NCBI RefSeq assembly: GCF_017916325.1
Contig: NC_090144.1
Span: 447,001 to 511,000, forward strand
Direction of reading: 5' to 3'
DNA length: 64,000 bases
Source of the DNA: Leishmania martiniquensis
Lineage: Eukaryota > Euglenozoa > Kinetoplastea > Trypanosomatida > Trypanosomatidae
Shown: piece after piece, positions 39,188 to 49,202 of the stretch
Numbering within the stretch: the first letter of the stretch is position 1
Layout of the letters: each line of letters opens with the position of its first letter
Program-made: the position numbers and the translations under genes
Notes under the pieces: generated by a model
Databases searched by the model: none
Told to the model about the DNA's origin: nothing
Seen by the model: only the letters and a program-made list of their open reading frames with translations

Positions 39188-42100
39188 TCACTCGGCGTCT
39201 AATCGTGTCTCCTGCGCCTGCGCTACCCGCTCTCGCTTCGTTAGCTCTCTCAGGAAATGGATCTTGCTGTGGTACGTAAGACAAGCGGCTCGGGAGCGGG
39301 CCGTGCAAGGAGTGTCCATGATCTCGATAGAGTCAGCTGACGTGTCAAGCAGCGCCGCCTCACTCGCCTGCGGCTGCAGTGTGGGGTCGCCTGCTTCCGC
39401 GTGCACGAGCATGCGATAGAGCGCGAGTGGATCCTCGTCATCCGCGTCCAGCTGCCGCTCCACATCCTCAGCCGAGTTATCCACCGTGGTCACTGCATGT
39501 GAGGGCGCTGCACAAGCCATAGCAGCCATGCCCACCGCGCGAAGAGTATCCCCGCTGCCAAAGCACACACACAAGTCCTGCGCACGCGTCAGCGCCACGT
39601 TGAGGCGATGCCGGTCCGCCAGAAACCCAAGCCCGTAGCGACCGAGGCCCCGATTCGCACTACGCTCCTCCACGGAGGCACCATCGCCATCATCGCTGCT
39701 GAGCCCTTTCTCCCTCTCCTCTGTACGCCGCACCAGCCGCTGCAGCTGCACCGCGCTCAGCGTCCGCACGCAGCTTAGGATGATGATGCGCTTCTCCTTC
39801 CCCTGGAAGCTGTCCACTGTCGCCACCTGCACACCACTGCGGCGCTCCTCGTGCGTCAGAATTGACAGAATCGCGTCCCTCTGCGCGGTGTAGAAAGTAA
39901 TGATGCCAACGTCCGCTGCCGCCTCCCGTGCCGTCATCTGGAGGAACGCGCGAAGCTGCCGCATGCAGTCTACCACAGCGGCGGCCTCTTGGCGGTTGAG
40001 CAGCGACCGGCCGCGCCGCCGCTCCATCGGCGAGTCACGCACGTCCACAAACACAAAGCGCGGGCGCTGGCCGAGCTTCTGCGCGATGGTTGTCGTCGAG
40101 GCCGCCTGGTCGCTTGGTGCACGCGACCGCGCAAGCACACTTCGGTCGGTGAGCAGCTTCGAGTCGTAGAAGTACTCGTTGGGAAAGGCGACGATGTCGG
40201 GATGCATGCGGTACTGCCTGCGCAGCAGGTAGGAGGGGTGCCCGCAGGCGAGCAGGCGCACCAGTAGACTGCGCCGCAGACCGCAGCGGCTCGCTTCCCA
40301 TGACAGCACCGTGGGCTGCAGCTGCCGAGAGTCGCCAACGAGCACGCTCTTGCGTTTGGCTAGGACGACCGCCTGCAGCACGGCCGGTTCCGTTCCCTGC
40401 GACGCCTCGTCCACGATGACTACATCAAAGGTGAGCCCCGGCACTTGGCGGGTCACGTGGTGCAGTGAGCCGAGGGTAGAGAAGACGACGGTGGCAGACT
40501 CCAGTGCGTGTGCGCGAGCCGCGCTGCGCACGGACGCGCTCGCACCAGCTGCCCCGCTGCCGCCCCGAAGAGTCCCTGCAGTGGCGCAAGAGCCGCTCAG
40601 ATGCACCTCAACAACGTCGTCGAGGAAGACGGGCTGCGGAAGCCGCAGCACTTCCGCGTCCACTCGGTCTCGCACGCCGACGCGCAGCACTCCATCCGCA
40701 ACAAGCGCAAACGCAGGGCACTCATCACCCCCGGGCGCGGCTCCCCGCAGCTGCTCGCGCAGCCGCACCACGCGCAGAAGCGCCTCATCCACTGCACAGT
40801 TTGATGGCGCGCACACCAAGACGCGCCGCGCGGCGCCCCGCGCACGGCTCAGGTGGTGGAGCAGGTTCAATGTCAGCGAGGCGACGGTCTGCGTCTTGCC
40901 AGTGCCTGGCGGCCCCTCGATCACGAGCACCTCCGGTGAGCGCGGAACAGGGGCCCGCGTGCACTGTGCGACCACCTCGTCATCCCAGCCGGGACATGCG
41001 GCGTACAGCACGGCTGAGATGGCGCGGGCCTGCCAGTCGTTGAGTTGCTGTTGGAGTAGTAGGCGCGCACGCAGCTGGCCAATCAGCGGCCGAGCTCGAG
41101 ATGGGTCGGGGGCGGAGAGGAGGGAGTCGGCCCAGCGATAGAAGGCCACGCCAACAGGTGCTGTGCTGCGCGGGTCGTAGAGGGTGGCGGCAAAGCGCGT
41201 ATGGTCGACCTTGTGGAGCGCCTCCAACTCCATCAAAGCGGCGTTGAGAGAGGCGAGCTTTGTAATGTAAAACGTTGGAGAAGAGGCGACGTCGTATGCC
41301 ATGCGAAATACATGGAGAAAGCGAAGTGGGAGAGGCCCGTGAGCGCCAGACGACTGCTCCACCACCGATGACGCAGCGCAGAGCGTTGCCGTGCGCCCAC
41401 CCGGTGACAGCGAATACACGTGGCACACCTGTGCAGCGCAGCCCAGAACGCGCCAAGTGGGTGGCAAAGTATTGACCATCTCTTCCATACGACGCTGCAG
41501 TTCGATACTGGGGAAGTCGGAGAGCGGCCTTCGCAGCTCGCGCTCCACCCACGTGGCCAGAATTGTTTGCAGGGGCAGCAGCACCGCGACCGCATCGCCC
41601 TCTGAGAGGGTGGCGGAGAGCCCCTGCTGCGTCGCGGCAACCACCGCCCCATCAATGGGCTTCGTGCAGATGCCATGTGAGGCTGAAGGAAACTGCGCGC
41701 CGGAGGCATACGGCTGAGCGTCTTGTCTCGGTCGTTGCAGACACACAGCAACGGTGGGATCGGCGCAGGTCCGCACATCAAAATACACCGTGAACGAATT
41801 CGGCATGACCGCGCCGTTGGGCCTACTCGGCGCCGCGCAGCTGCTCTGCACCGCTATGCACAGCGGCGGGATGCCCAGATGCAGTGGTAGCAGGCTGCTA
41901 CAGGCGCACTTCACTGCAGGCGGCGGCGGCGCCCCCCCGCCTTTCACCACCTGTGCCCGCGCGGCTGCTTCACAGCAGCGATGCGTGAAGAGAGCGCCGC
42001 CCCCATCCTTTCCTCTGCGCAGAGCATCCAGAAAGTCTTCGTAGCTGCGAAGGATGGTGCAGCGCAGCTCTAACGCAATGTGCGGGGCGAAGCGCAGAGC

Positions 42101-45100
42101 GTACTCGCTCGCGGCGTCGCCAAACGGCATCGAGGCAGACGTGCTCAGCGACGCACCGCTAGCGGGAGCGGCGACCCCGTCAGAGGAGACGCGGGACAGC
42201 ACATCGGACGCAGACACAAACACTTCCGGTAGCACAGGGACTTCGGGCGCCATGCACTGTGACGAAGGGCCAACAATGTCATGAACGAGCGGTGGCTGCA
42301 GGTGAAGCAGATTTGTGCTGATGGCCACTCGGCGCAGACGGTCTTGCAGCTGGCGCAGCTGTTCGGCATGATGGACACGGTGCGTGTTTCGGGCATTGAG
42401 CTCTTGCAGTTTGTGCTGCAGCTGCGTAGGGGCCGCCCGCGCGGTGGTGGATGCCGCTGCCAACTGGGACGTCTTCGGCACCTTGGCAGGCGGCATCAGC
42501 ACAGATGCGGGTGAAGGTGGTGCGACTGCGCGTGGCGAAGGAGGACGTGCCGGGTGGCCCAGCGACTGCACCGCAGACGAAGCCACCATCACGTCCTCCG
42601 CGTCACTGTCCACGCTTATCGCCATCACCGCAGGCAAGCCCTTGTCGGCCAGGCAAAGCGGTGCGCTCTCAAAGCCGCGGGTGTCTGCCCCACTGACGGG
42701 CGGAGAGTGGTCCCGTTTCACCTCCACGTGCGCGAGGGGTCGATCTGGGAAGAGCGGCTGCTGCCGTAGATTACGGCCTGCCGTCGAAGCGGCAGAGTTG
42801 CCGTGGCCACCGTGGTGGGCTTCTGCGATGGCTGAGTTACTCATCGAGAGAGCAACCTTATCGCCGCTACAGCCACCTCGAGACACCTCCACCGCCGCGG
42901 TTGACCGCGTAGCGGTCCGCTGCTGGTCCAACTCTACCGCCCGCTTTGCTTTATTCACGTGCCGCAAGCGCCTTGCCGCGACGGCCGCCTGCGTTGCCTC
43001 CACTTCCTCTTGTTGCAGCGTGGCCTCCTCCAGTTCGAATTGGCGGAAGCGGCGCTCTTGCGCTGCCAGGGACTCGTTTATGGTCTGCATCGCCTGCTCT
43101 ATACCGCGGCGCAGCCACAGGACGCCATCCTGGGCCAGGCGCTGCCGCACATCGGGGCTTTGTGAGCACAGCTGCACCAGCAGCGGCTGAACGTCCTGCA
43201 CAAATCGCGCATCACGTGCAGCGGCAGCCGGCGGCAGGGCGTTGCTGATACGGAGCAGTACACTGGCGAGGCTATCCCGCGGGTACTGCTCCGCCTTCCG
43301 CAGCACCTCGGTCAAGAGCCGCTGGACAACACTGTGGCGGTGCTGCGCCGCCTCCGCCAAAGTGTCGCTCCGCCGTTGCCGCCCACCCTTTTTCTCGATA
43401 GCGCAGCACTGGCCCTCCTCGGCTGCCTCATCGACGGCCAGATGGGTATTGCCCGCCACACGCGTAGCTGCCGCGATGGGGGCCAGCATGGGAGCAGTGG
43501 GAAGAGAGAGAATAACGTCCTCGGCGAGCGCACGGCGCTGCCCCACGTCCAGCGTCGCCACATCCGCCAGCAACGCCGCCATCCACCACCCGCACTGCAC
43601 CTCCCATTCGCTCATCTGGTTCCAGCGGCACTCGCACAAGAGCGTCAACCATCGCTGTCCCTGTGCGCGGGCGATGTTCGTGACGACAGCGTCGTCCATA
43701 TCCCACGTCGCACCACCGCCGCTAGCGGCACCGGCGGCGAATGCGGCCGTGTGGAGAAGCGGTGGGTCGAGGCGCAGCTCCGGCTGCTGCACCACAACGC
43801 GTCGCCACACCCACTCAGCTGCCTCAGTTGACAGCGTGCGGGCAACGGAGCTCGTGATGCCGACGCAGAACACGGCCCTGAGCCGCTCAGCGAGCTTGCC
43901 AGCTTCTGCATCTTCGGCAGCGACCACACGTAGGGCAAAGAGAAGGCGTAAAAGCGATTTCTCCTGAGTCAACACCCGAGACGCTGCGGCAGCAGCGGCA
44001 GCCTCAGGTGACGCGGAGGGAAGCCCAAGCCACACGCGCTTCAGCAGTGCGTGTTGCTCTTGAAACGTCTCGGCCATGGTTCGCATGCAGCGCTGCACCA
44101 CCCACTGAAAAGGCGGCGGTGCGCGCGACATCGCCTTTGCTGGCGACATGAAGAGCCATTGAGGGCAGGGGGTCGCGTCTTCTTCCGCCAGAACTGTTAG
44201 CGCGCCACAGAGACGTGCCAGAACCTCTGAAAGGGAAAGTGGGTCACCGCTGATGTTGCCTGCGTGGCTGCCGCAGTGAGCTGGAGAGGCAGCGCCGCTC
44301 TTGCACACTTGCACCATGAGGGTTGGCAACGTGAGCCATACACGTTGAAGGCACACCGTGGGGACACGAACCTCGTCGACCGGCGCGGCCCCACCTCTCT
44401 CCTGAGCCACAGCGCCAGCCGCAAAGGCGCGTGCATCCACGTGGAAGAGAAGACGATGCAGGCGTAACGCGTGTGCGCTACGTGTGTGCACGATGCCGCC
44501 AATAGTTAGCGTCAGCAGTTGCGACTCGTGCGCTGCCAGTGTGTCGTGCACGTAAGTGGTGCACAGGAGGCGTGGCAGCGCTGTAGCGAGGCTGCCGAGC
44601 AGCATAGAGAGGCCATAAACGGCCTTGTCGAGCACCAAGATGGGGCTCTCCGCACCGTCCGTCGCGGCTGTCAGGTCCTCGGCATTGGGTTTCGCCTTCG
44701 CAGCCGCCATCGCCTTTGCCCACTGAAACTGTTGCGCCGCATTCTTCAACAGTGGTCTCAGCAACCAGCCTGCGCCTTTGCCCGGAACCCACACCAGCGC
44801 TCCTGCGCCGACATCGTCCTGTCCACTCTCCTTCGTGGTGCCGCCGCCTTGGTATCCAGGAGCAACTGCAACGGCGGGGTCCATGGGAGATGGCGCAGGC
44901 GCGCCGGGGCGGTCAGCCCGCAGTGGTGCCGCAGCCCGCGGCGTCGGCGGATCTAACGCTGCCGCGAATCTCCAGAGCCACTCTAGCCGTCCTCTGCGCC
45001 ACGCTTCTTCCTCCTTGCTCCCCGCAAGACCGCTGGCGTTGTCCAGGAGACAGTGGACGAGTACCTTAGCCAGCGTCTTCCGTATGTCGATCGCGGTTAC

Positions 45101-46645
45101 GGCGTTCGCCCGTGGCATGCGCGGATTACATGAAAGCAATGTGTTTAACGGAGTGAGCAGCTGCGTCATGGCTGCCTGTGACGCGTCCGGGTGATCCGCG
45201 CGCGCGGAGGAGCTCAGCGGATGCCGGTGCGTTTGATCGCGCCACACCTCAAGCAGTGCACGATGAATGCCTTGGTGAAAGCCCTGCAGTGCGTAGAGGA
45301 TGAAGCTACCTCCGAGCAGCAGAGCGGTTGCACGGCACTTGCCCAGTAAGGTAGGCGACGGTGTGGCGGAGGCGTGGTCAGCTGCTGCGGTCGATGTCGT
45401 CGGCAGGACCTCCACCGCCTTCCCAAAGTGTGTGTCCCACGCGGTGAGCACTGTAAGAAGGTGGAGGATACCGTCGGCGACCGTTCGCACGCGGTCCTCC
45501 ATCACATACGGTTCCGCCTCCCCCTGCCGCGCAGCGGGCGTGCCTCCGGTCGGCGAAGGAGATGCGCGGCCCCCGATGAACGACACCTGCGCCGGCAGCA
45601 CCGCTACGTGCTTGAGGGTGCACAGCAGCCGCAGCGCGAAGGCTATGAGAATCGTAAGGGCACTCCCTCCGCCGTCGCCGTCGCTGCTCGACCGGATCGA
45701 CGCCAACGATTTCTGTTGCGGCGCGGCGCCCGTCATCAAGCGCAGCAGCACATCACGTGCCCAAACGCGAACGACACGCAGAGGATGAAACAAAAGTAGC
45801 ACCAGCGTTCCGCGGTAGCCCACTATCGGCTCGTGCGCTCGTCCGCCCTCGGGCAACTCTGCGAGACCGGTAGGCGGCAGTGTCCACGGTAGTGGCGCCG
45901 TTAGATCATGCGCATCGGCCTGTGCTGTGGCGCTGCTATCGATTACTGTTCCCGCCTTCGGCTCGCCGCTGAGCTGCCTCACCCAGTCAGCACCGCACAC
46001 CGCAAGTAAACCATGCTGGTAGGCGTTCGAGAGGAGAGCTGCGGAGGGCAACCGCGGTGCTGAACCAGCGGCGTGCGACAGTCCCGAGGCGAGCCACTTG
46101 CTGTGGCGCAGCAGTTGCGCAGCCACGTCCAGTAGCTGCGAAGGGCGTGTAGGAGCACCCTCGACTATTGGATGGAGCTCCGGCATACTGACCGAGCTCA
46201 TCGGCGAGCCCGACTCGACCGCTTCTTCCGGGGTCGGGGACAGCACAGAGGTTTGCTGCTGCGGCATGGACGGAGCTGATACTGCGGTCGGGAGACTCAC
46301 CAGCATTGCGTTCAGTATAGCCACTGACTGAGCTGGAGGCGACGCGCGTGCGGAGTCTGCTGCACTCATGGAGAGCGTCGCTGCCAATGTTGCTGCGTCA
46401 TTCAACGCTGCCTCTGCCCCGCTCTTGATGTCACAGCGCAAGATCACCATCCACTGGGTCACGTACTGCAGCACGGCTGCTGTCCACACCTCCCGCGAGT
46501 GCTTGTCGGCGCCGCACGCCGGAGCCGCGCTGTTCGGCTGTGGCGGGAGAGGCGGGGAAGCGTGCACATCCACAGCTGGAGGGACCCACTGCGGCCAGCT
46601 GCTTGGGCTGCAAGTACTCTTCACATACGAGCCGTACGCGCTCAT
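39188..46645 (-). CDS. Sen1/senataxin-like superfamily 1 RNA/DNA helicase
   Basis: 2485 residues from the ATG at 46645 (MSAYGSYVKSTCSPSSWPQW). The C-terminal ~600 residues are a UPF1-type SF1 helicase: motif I GPPGTGKTQT at 1911, Ia APSNCAVDEALLR, II VVIVDEASQGTEP, III GDSRQLQPT, IV QYRMHPDI, V VATVDSFQGKEKR, VI RHRLNVALTRAQD. The very long N-terminal region, low conservation at the start and absence of the UPF1 Cys/His domain favour the Sen1/senataxin group, which resolves R-loops and helps terminate transcription in yeast. In trypanosomatids, terminating polycistronic transcription or processing R-loops would be plausible but is inference. The N-terminal 1850 residues have many Ala/Leu helices (tandem-repeat-like alpha-solenoid character) and a Ser/Pro-rich linker near 1490-1560. 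A second copy of residues ~1980-2037 lies upstream at 47483-47656. Confidence 0.87.
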   Translation of the reverse strand: MSAYGSYVKSTCSPSSWPQWVPPAVDVHASPPLPPQPNSAAPACGADKHSREVWTAAVLQYVTQWMVILRCDIKSGAEAALNDAATLAATLSMSAADSARASPPAQSVAILNAMLVSLPTAVSAPSMPQQQTSVLSPTPEEAVESGSPMSSVSMPELHPIVEGAPTRPSQLLDVAAQLLRHSKWLASGLSHAAGSAPRLPSAALLSNAYQHGLLAVCGADWVRQLSGEPKAGTVIDSSATAQADAHDLTAPLPWTLPPTGLAELPEGGRAHEPIVGYRGTLVLLLFHPLRVVRVWARDVLLRLMTGAAPQQKSLASIRSSSDGDGGGSALTILIAFALRLLCTLKHVAVLPAQVSFIGGRASPSPTGGTPAARQGEAEPYVMEDRVRTVADGILHLLTVLTAWDTHFGKAVEVLPTTSTAAADHASATPSPTLLGKCRATALLLGGSFILYALQGFHQGIHRALLEVWRDQTHRHPLSSSARADHPDASQAAMTQLLTPLNTLLSCNPRMPRANAVTAIDIRKTLAKVLVHCLLDNASGLAGSKEEEAWRRGRLEWLWRFAAALDPPTPRAAAPLRADRPGAPAPSPMDPAVAVAPGYQGGGTTKESGQDDVGAGALVWVPGKGAGWLLRPLLKNAAQQFQWAKAMAAAKAKPNAEDLTAATDGAESPILVLDKAVYGLSMLLGSLATALPRLLCTTYVHDTLAAHESQLLTLTIGGIVHTRSAHALRLHRLLFHVDARAFAAGAVAQERGGAAPVDEVRVPTVCLQRVWLTLPTLMVQVCKSGAASPAHCGSHAGNISGDPLSLSEVLARLCGALTVLAEEDATPCPQWLFMSPAKAMSRAPPPFQWVVQRCMRTMAETFQEQHALLKRVWLGLPSASPEAAAAAAASRVLTQEKSLLRLLFALRVVAAEDAEAGKLAERLRAVFCVGITSSVARTLSTEAAEWVWRRVVVQQPELRLDPPLLHTAAFAAGAASGGGATWDMDDAVVTNIARAQGQRWLTLLCECRWNQMSEWEVQCGWWMAALLADVATLDVGQRRALAEDVILSLPTAPMLAPIAAATRVAGNTHLAVDEAAEEGQCCAIEKKGGRQRRSDTLAEAAQHRHSVVQRLLTEVLRKAEQYPRDSLASVLLRISNALPPAAAARDARFVQDVQPLLVQLCSQSPDVRQRLAQDGVLWLRRGIEQAMQTINESLAAQERRFRQFELEEATLQQEEVEATQAAVAARRLRHVNKAKRAVELDQQRTATRSTAAVEVSRGGCSGDKVALSMSNSAIAEAHHGGHGNSAASTAGRNLRQQPLFPDRPLAHVEVKRDHSPPVSGADTRGFESAPLCLADKGLPAVMAISVDSDAEDVMVASSAVQSLGHPARPPSPRAVAPPSPASVLMPPAKVPKTSQLAAASTTARAAPTQLQHKLQELNARNTHRVHHAEQLRQLQDRLRRVAISTNLLHLQPPLVHDIVGPSSQCMAPEVPVLPEVFVSASDVLSRVSSDGVAAPASGASLSTSASMPFGDAASEYALRFAPHIALELRCTILRSYEDFLDALRRGKDGGGALFTHRCCEAAARAQVVKGGGAPPPPAVKCACSSLLPLHLGIPPLCIAVQSSCAAPSRPNGAVMPNSFTVYFDVRTCADPTVAVCLQRPRQDAQPYASGAQFPSASHGICTKPIDGAVVAATQQGLSATLSEGDAVAVLLPLQTILATWVERELRRPLSDFPSIELQRRMEEMVNTLPPTWRVLGCAAQVCHVYSLSPGGRTATLCAASSVVEQSSGAHGPLPLRFLHVFRMAYDVASSPTFYITKLASLNAALMELEALHKVDHTRFAATLYDPRSTAPVGVAFYRWADSLLSAPDPSRARPLIGQLRARLLLQQQLNDWQARAISAVLYAACPGWDDEVVAQCTRAPVPRSPEVLVIEGPPGTGKTQTVASLTLNLLHHLSRARGAARRVLVCAPSNCAVDEALLRVVRLREQLRGAAPGGDECPAFALVADGVLRVGVRDRVDAEVLRLPQPVFLDDVVEVHLSGSCATAGTLRGGSGAAGASASVRSAARAHALESATVVFSTLGSLHHVTRQVPGLTFDVVIVDEASQGTEPAVLQAVVLAKRKSVLVGDSRQLQPTVLSWEASRCGLRRSLLVRLLACGHPSYLLRRQYRMHPDIVAFPNEYFYDSKLLTDRSVLARSRAPSDQAASTTTIAQKLGQRPRFVFVDVRDSPMERRRGRSLLNRQEAAAVVDCMRQLRAFLQMTAREAAADVGIITFYTAQRDAILSILTHEERRSGVQVATVDSFQGKEKRIIILSCVRTLSAVQLQRLVRRTEEREKGLSSDDGDGASVEERSANRGLGRYGLGFLADRHRLNVALTRAQDLCVCFGSGDTLRAVGMAAMACAAPSHAVTTVDNSAEDVERQLDADDEDPLALYRMLVHAEAGDPTLQPQASEAALLDTSADSIEIMDTPCTARSRAACLTYHSKIHFLRELTKRERVAQAQETRLDAE
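40536..40709. repeat. Source copy of 174-bp direct repeat (inside helicase gene)
   Basis: Segment of the helicase gene coding residues about 1980-2037, between helicase motifs Ia and II. It matches 47483-47656 over its full length in the same orientation with three base differences and no gaps. Confidence 0.9.
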
Positions 46646-47482
46646 AAGCACCTCCGCCGCAACACCTTGTCGCGGTTGTGCTGAGGAGACGAGGATCCCG
46701 GGAGAGAGGTGGTGCGTACGCCTGCCTCCACTCGTGCCTATAAAACCTTGGAGCAGATGGCGAGGAGAGAGACAGGACGGAGAGGAGGGGTGACGAGGGT
46801 TGTGTGTGTTGGTGGTGGTGACGAAATGGGGGGGGTGGCGGGACGTAAACGCAGAGTTGGACAGCCGGTGCTCCTTCATCTCGCGGGCGTGCGCACGCGG
46901 ATGGGGGGAGCGGAAGTTACGCCAAGAGCACTCTTGGTGAGCAGCGCCGCATGCCGGCACACACACACACACACGTGTACAGAAACACGTTTGCATTTAC
47001 CCTTAGCACCACGGGCCTTTCCAGTGGTGGCGGCCCGCACACATTCGCAGGCAACAGTGAACAACGAACCTTAGCCACTCGAGGGATGGTGGTGGTGGTG
47101 GTAAGCGCACCGCCCATTGAGGGATGCCCCTACCCCTCATCACAACTGCCGAAGGGAGGCGGCGTCGCATGCGTCAGCGATTTGGAGCGGGAAGGAGGCC
47201 GATGGAGAGAGGCATAAGTGCACACGCGTTTCGACGGCACGTCTCAGGCACAGCGACAAAAAAAAGAGAGCTCCGATTGACTGTGTGCCTTTACCGGCAG
47301 CAGCATACGGACAGCCGTGCGCAGGGCCTCTTTGCTCGCCAGCCGCTCCACACCTTAAACGGTACTGCGTGGCTTCGTTAGTGCCCTTTCGTCGACCTCT
47401 TCGCTAACGGCGCTCGCCATCAGCTCTGTCTTCCCCACCTGCTTTGCCATCACGAGACTTTCCAAGCACACGCACAAGTCCG
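46646..47482. other. Spacer upstream of the helicase gene
   Basis: No gene seen. CA run at 46957-46974, coding-strand pyrimidine tracts around 46760-46790, and GGT repeats at 47085-47103 (ACC in the sense of transcription). Confidence 0.6.
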
Positions 47483-47656
47483 GCGCTCGCACCAGCTGCC
47501 CCGCTGCCGCCCCGAAGAGTCTCTGCAGTGGCGCAAGAGCCGCTCAGATGCACCTCAACAACGTCGTCGAGGAAGACGGACTGCGGAAGCCGCAGCACTT
47601 CCGCGTCCACTCGGTCTCGCACGCCGACGCGCAGCACTCCGTCCGCAACAAGCGCA
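47483..47656 (-). pseudogene. Displaced 174-bp copy of a helicase gene segment
   Basis: The segment repeats 40536-40709 with 171 of 174 bases identical, in the same orientation. It covers exactly 58 codons. The reading frame stays open and encodes LRVGVRDRVDAEVLRLPQSV followed by FLDDVVEVHLSGSCATAETL, matching the helicase apart from P-to-S and G-to-E changes. It then runs into unrelated sequence and stops. It has no helicase motif, and sits between the helicase gene and the YVH1-type gene. It is most likely a recent duplicated fragment rather than a gene. A 77-codon open frame across it (47637 to 47404) may be translated but nothing supports that. Confidence 0.85.
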
Positions 47657-47748
47657 GAGGAGGCTGCTAAAGGGATAGCTGTGAAAGCAGTCTGCTGGTA
47701 GACGCATCGCTGCAGTGAGAAGATGGTATGCGCCGCCGCCGTCGATGC

Positions 47749-48264
47749 TCAGTGCAGCATCTTATCCACGGCTCGAGCGTGGATGCGGAAGGCCGGGGTA
47801 ATCCAGGCGCCGCAGGAGCACTGCGCCCCTGTCCAAGACTGTGTTCCAAGCTTCGTGCGGCAGCGAGGGTTGCGGCAATAAATGGTGTCGGGCGCCACTG
47901 CGGCACCGCACGAGTACGCCTCGCGAATATCCTTCGCCACCCACGGAGTCTGGTCAGGGTCGAGGAAAAGACTGGTGCACAGCTCCGTTGCAGAGCGCGT
48001 TCCCGACCGCACCTCGCCGAGCGCGCCGTCGTCGTGTGAGGCGCCCCCGCGTCGAAACTTGAAGGCCTTGTTCGCCCCCTCCTTTGGGTCGTGCGGCAAC
48101 ACCTCTGCAGCGTCAAAAAGGTGCGTGCGACAGTGCCGGCATGCGTAGTAGTGATGCCCGCGATCGCTGGGGCCAAGCGCATGAGTGCCTGGGAGCACAG
48201 AGGCTGTAGCTGCGTTGCCAGTGCTGGACGACTCGGCCGTGGACGCGCGATTCTCTGGCTCCAT
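47749..48264 (-). CDS. Stand-alone YVH1/DUSP12-type zinc-binding domain protein
   Basis: 171 residues from the ATG at 48264 (MEPENRASTAESSSTGNAAT). It matches the C-terminal zinc domain of the YVH1/DUSP12 phosphatases, which binds pre-60S ribosomes and releases Mrt4 during large-subunit maturation. Residues 40-50 read YACRHCRTHLF. Conserved positions are C42, C45 and C96 (ELCTSLFLDP), then C130 and C135 (YCRNPRCRTKLG), then C149 and C151 (QCSCGAWITPAF) and IH at 161-162, with VDKML near the end. Human DUSP12 has KLGSFNW.G.QCSCG.WITPAFQIHK..VDEM. The phosphatase domain with its HCxxGxxR motif is absent, here and in the sequence upstream. The upstream N-terminal ~35 residues are low complexity. 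A ribosome-biogenesis role is inference. Confidence 0.86.
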   Translation of the reverse strand: MEPENRASTAESSSTGNAATASVLPGTHALGPSDRGHHYYACRHCRTHLFDAAEVLPHDPKEGANKAFKFRRGGASHDDGALGEVRSGTRSATELCTSLFLDPDQTPWVAKDIREAYSCGAAVAPDTIYCRNPRCRTKLGTQSWTGAQCSCGAWITPAFRIHARAVDKMLH

Positions 48265-49202
48265 GATGCCTCTGTTTCCGCTCGCCGGCGACGTAATGCG
48301 GTGGGTGACGGAGCGATCAACGAAGAGGAGGAGGAAAGAGGATGATGACGGTGCGAGGACACCTTTCCGCTGTCGCGCAGCACCTTCTTGGACTTAAATG
48401 ACCTCTCCCCCTCGTGACGAGGTGTAAAGGCGGTCTGATCTCCCCAGCGGCGCTTGAGTGTGAGGCCTGGTGTACGCAGACGTACCATACACGCTTGCAC
48501 CGGCGTGTGAGCGGAGGCGAGAGGGGCGAGCGAGGAGAGAGTGGCGTGCGGGTGTGTTGGGGGAGGGAGAGCAGTGCACTCACCCCAATGCTTGGCAGTC
48601 GCGCGCGTGCCCCGATGCTACCATCGGGTGAAGAGTCAGCGAGCTATGCGGCGGGGTGTGTGCAGGTTTCTGACGAGGGGTCATTTCTTCAAACGTCCCA
48701 CACACTGCAGCGCATTTAGCCGCCCCCGACAACGGCCACCGCTGTCAGAGATACAGGAGAGATATGCGTCCATCGTGCCTGGGAGAAGAGGGGCCAGCTG
48801 TATTTGTGCGTGTGTGTGTGAAGGGCAGCGCTGCCAACTGCGCGGGAAGGTATCGCCAGCGGTCGACCAGCGCGGGACAACATCCACGTGGGCGCCGGGA
48901 AGGCCGATGCGCGAAGGACGAGGACGGATAAGTGGATGGAGAGCCGAATGCGTGTATACGGTAGCACCCCTGTGCTTCCCCAACTTTGCCGATCCGCCGG
49001 CGTTCCCCAAGCGCGTTGAGGCCCGTCGCGGCGCTCCCTTTCCTTCCTTCACCTTTGCAGCAGCGCCGGCTGCTGCGGTTTCGTGTCCGCCTCCACCTCG
49101 CGCCTCCCCCACTCCGGCCCAGAGGGTGCGCGCACACGCGTACGCACGTGCCCGCATGCAGCCGCCCCCTCCCCTTCCCCGCCATCGCTGTGCTCCGCCG
49201 TG
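48265..49202. other. Spacer between the YVH1-type and BDF5 genes
   Basis: No gene seen. In particular no phosphatase domain lies upstream of the YVH1-type gene. Coding-strand pyrimidine-rich sequence near 48318-48345 is the probable splice region for that gene. Confidence 0.65.

Noticed and set aside
46646..46996. Helicase frame extended upstream of 46645
   Set aside because: The extra 117 residues are Cys/His/Thr-rich and derived from CA-rich spacer. The ATG at 46645 begins normal protein-like sequence.
47667..48500. 277-codon minus-strand frame
   Set aside because: It overlaps the YVH1-type gene in another frame. The 171-residue frame has all the zinc ligands of the family, this one has none.
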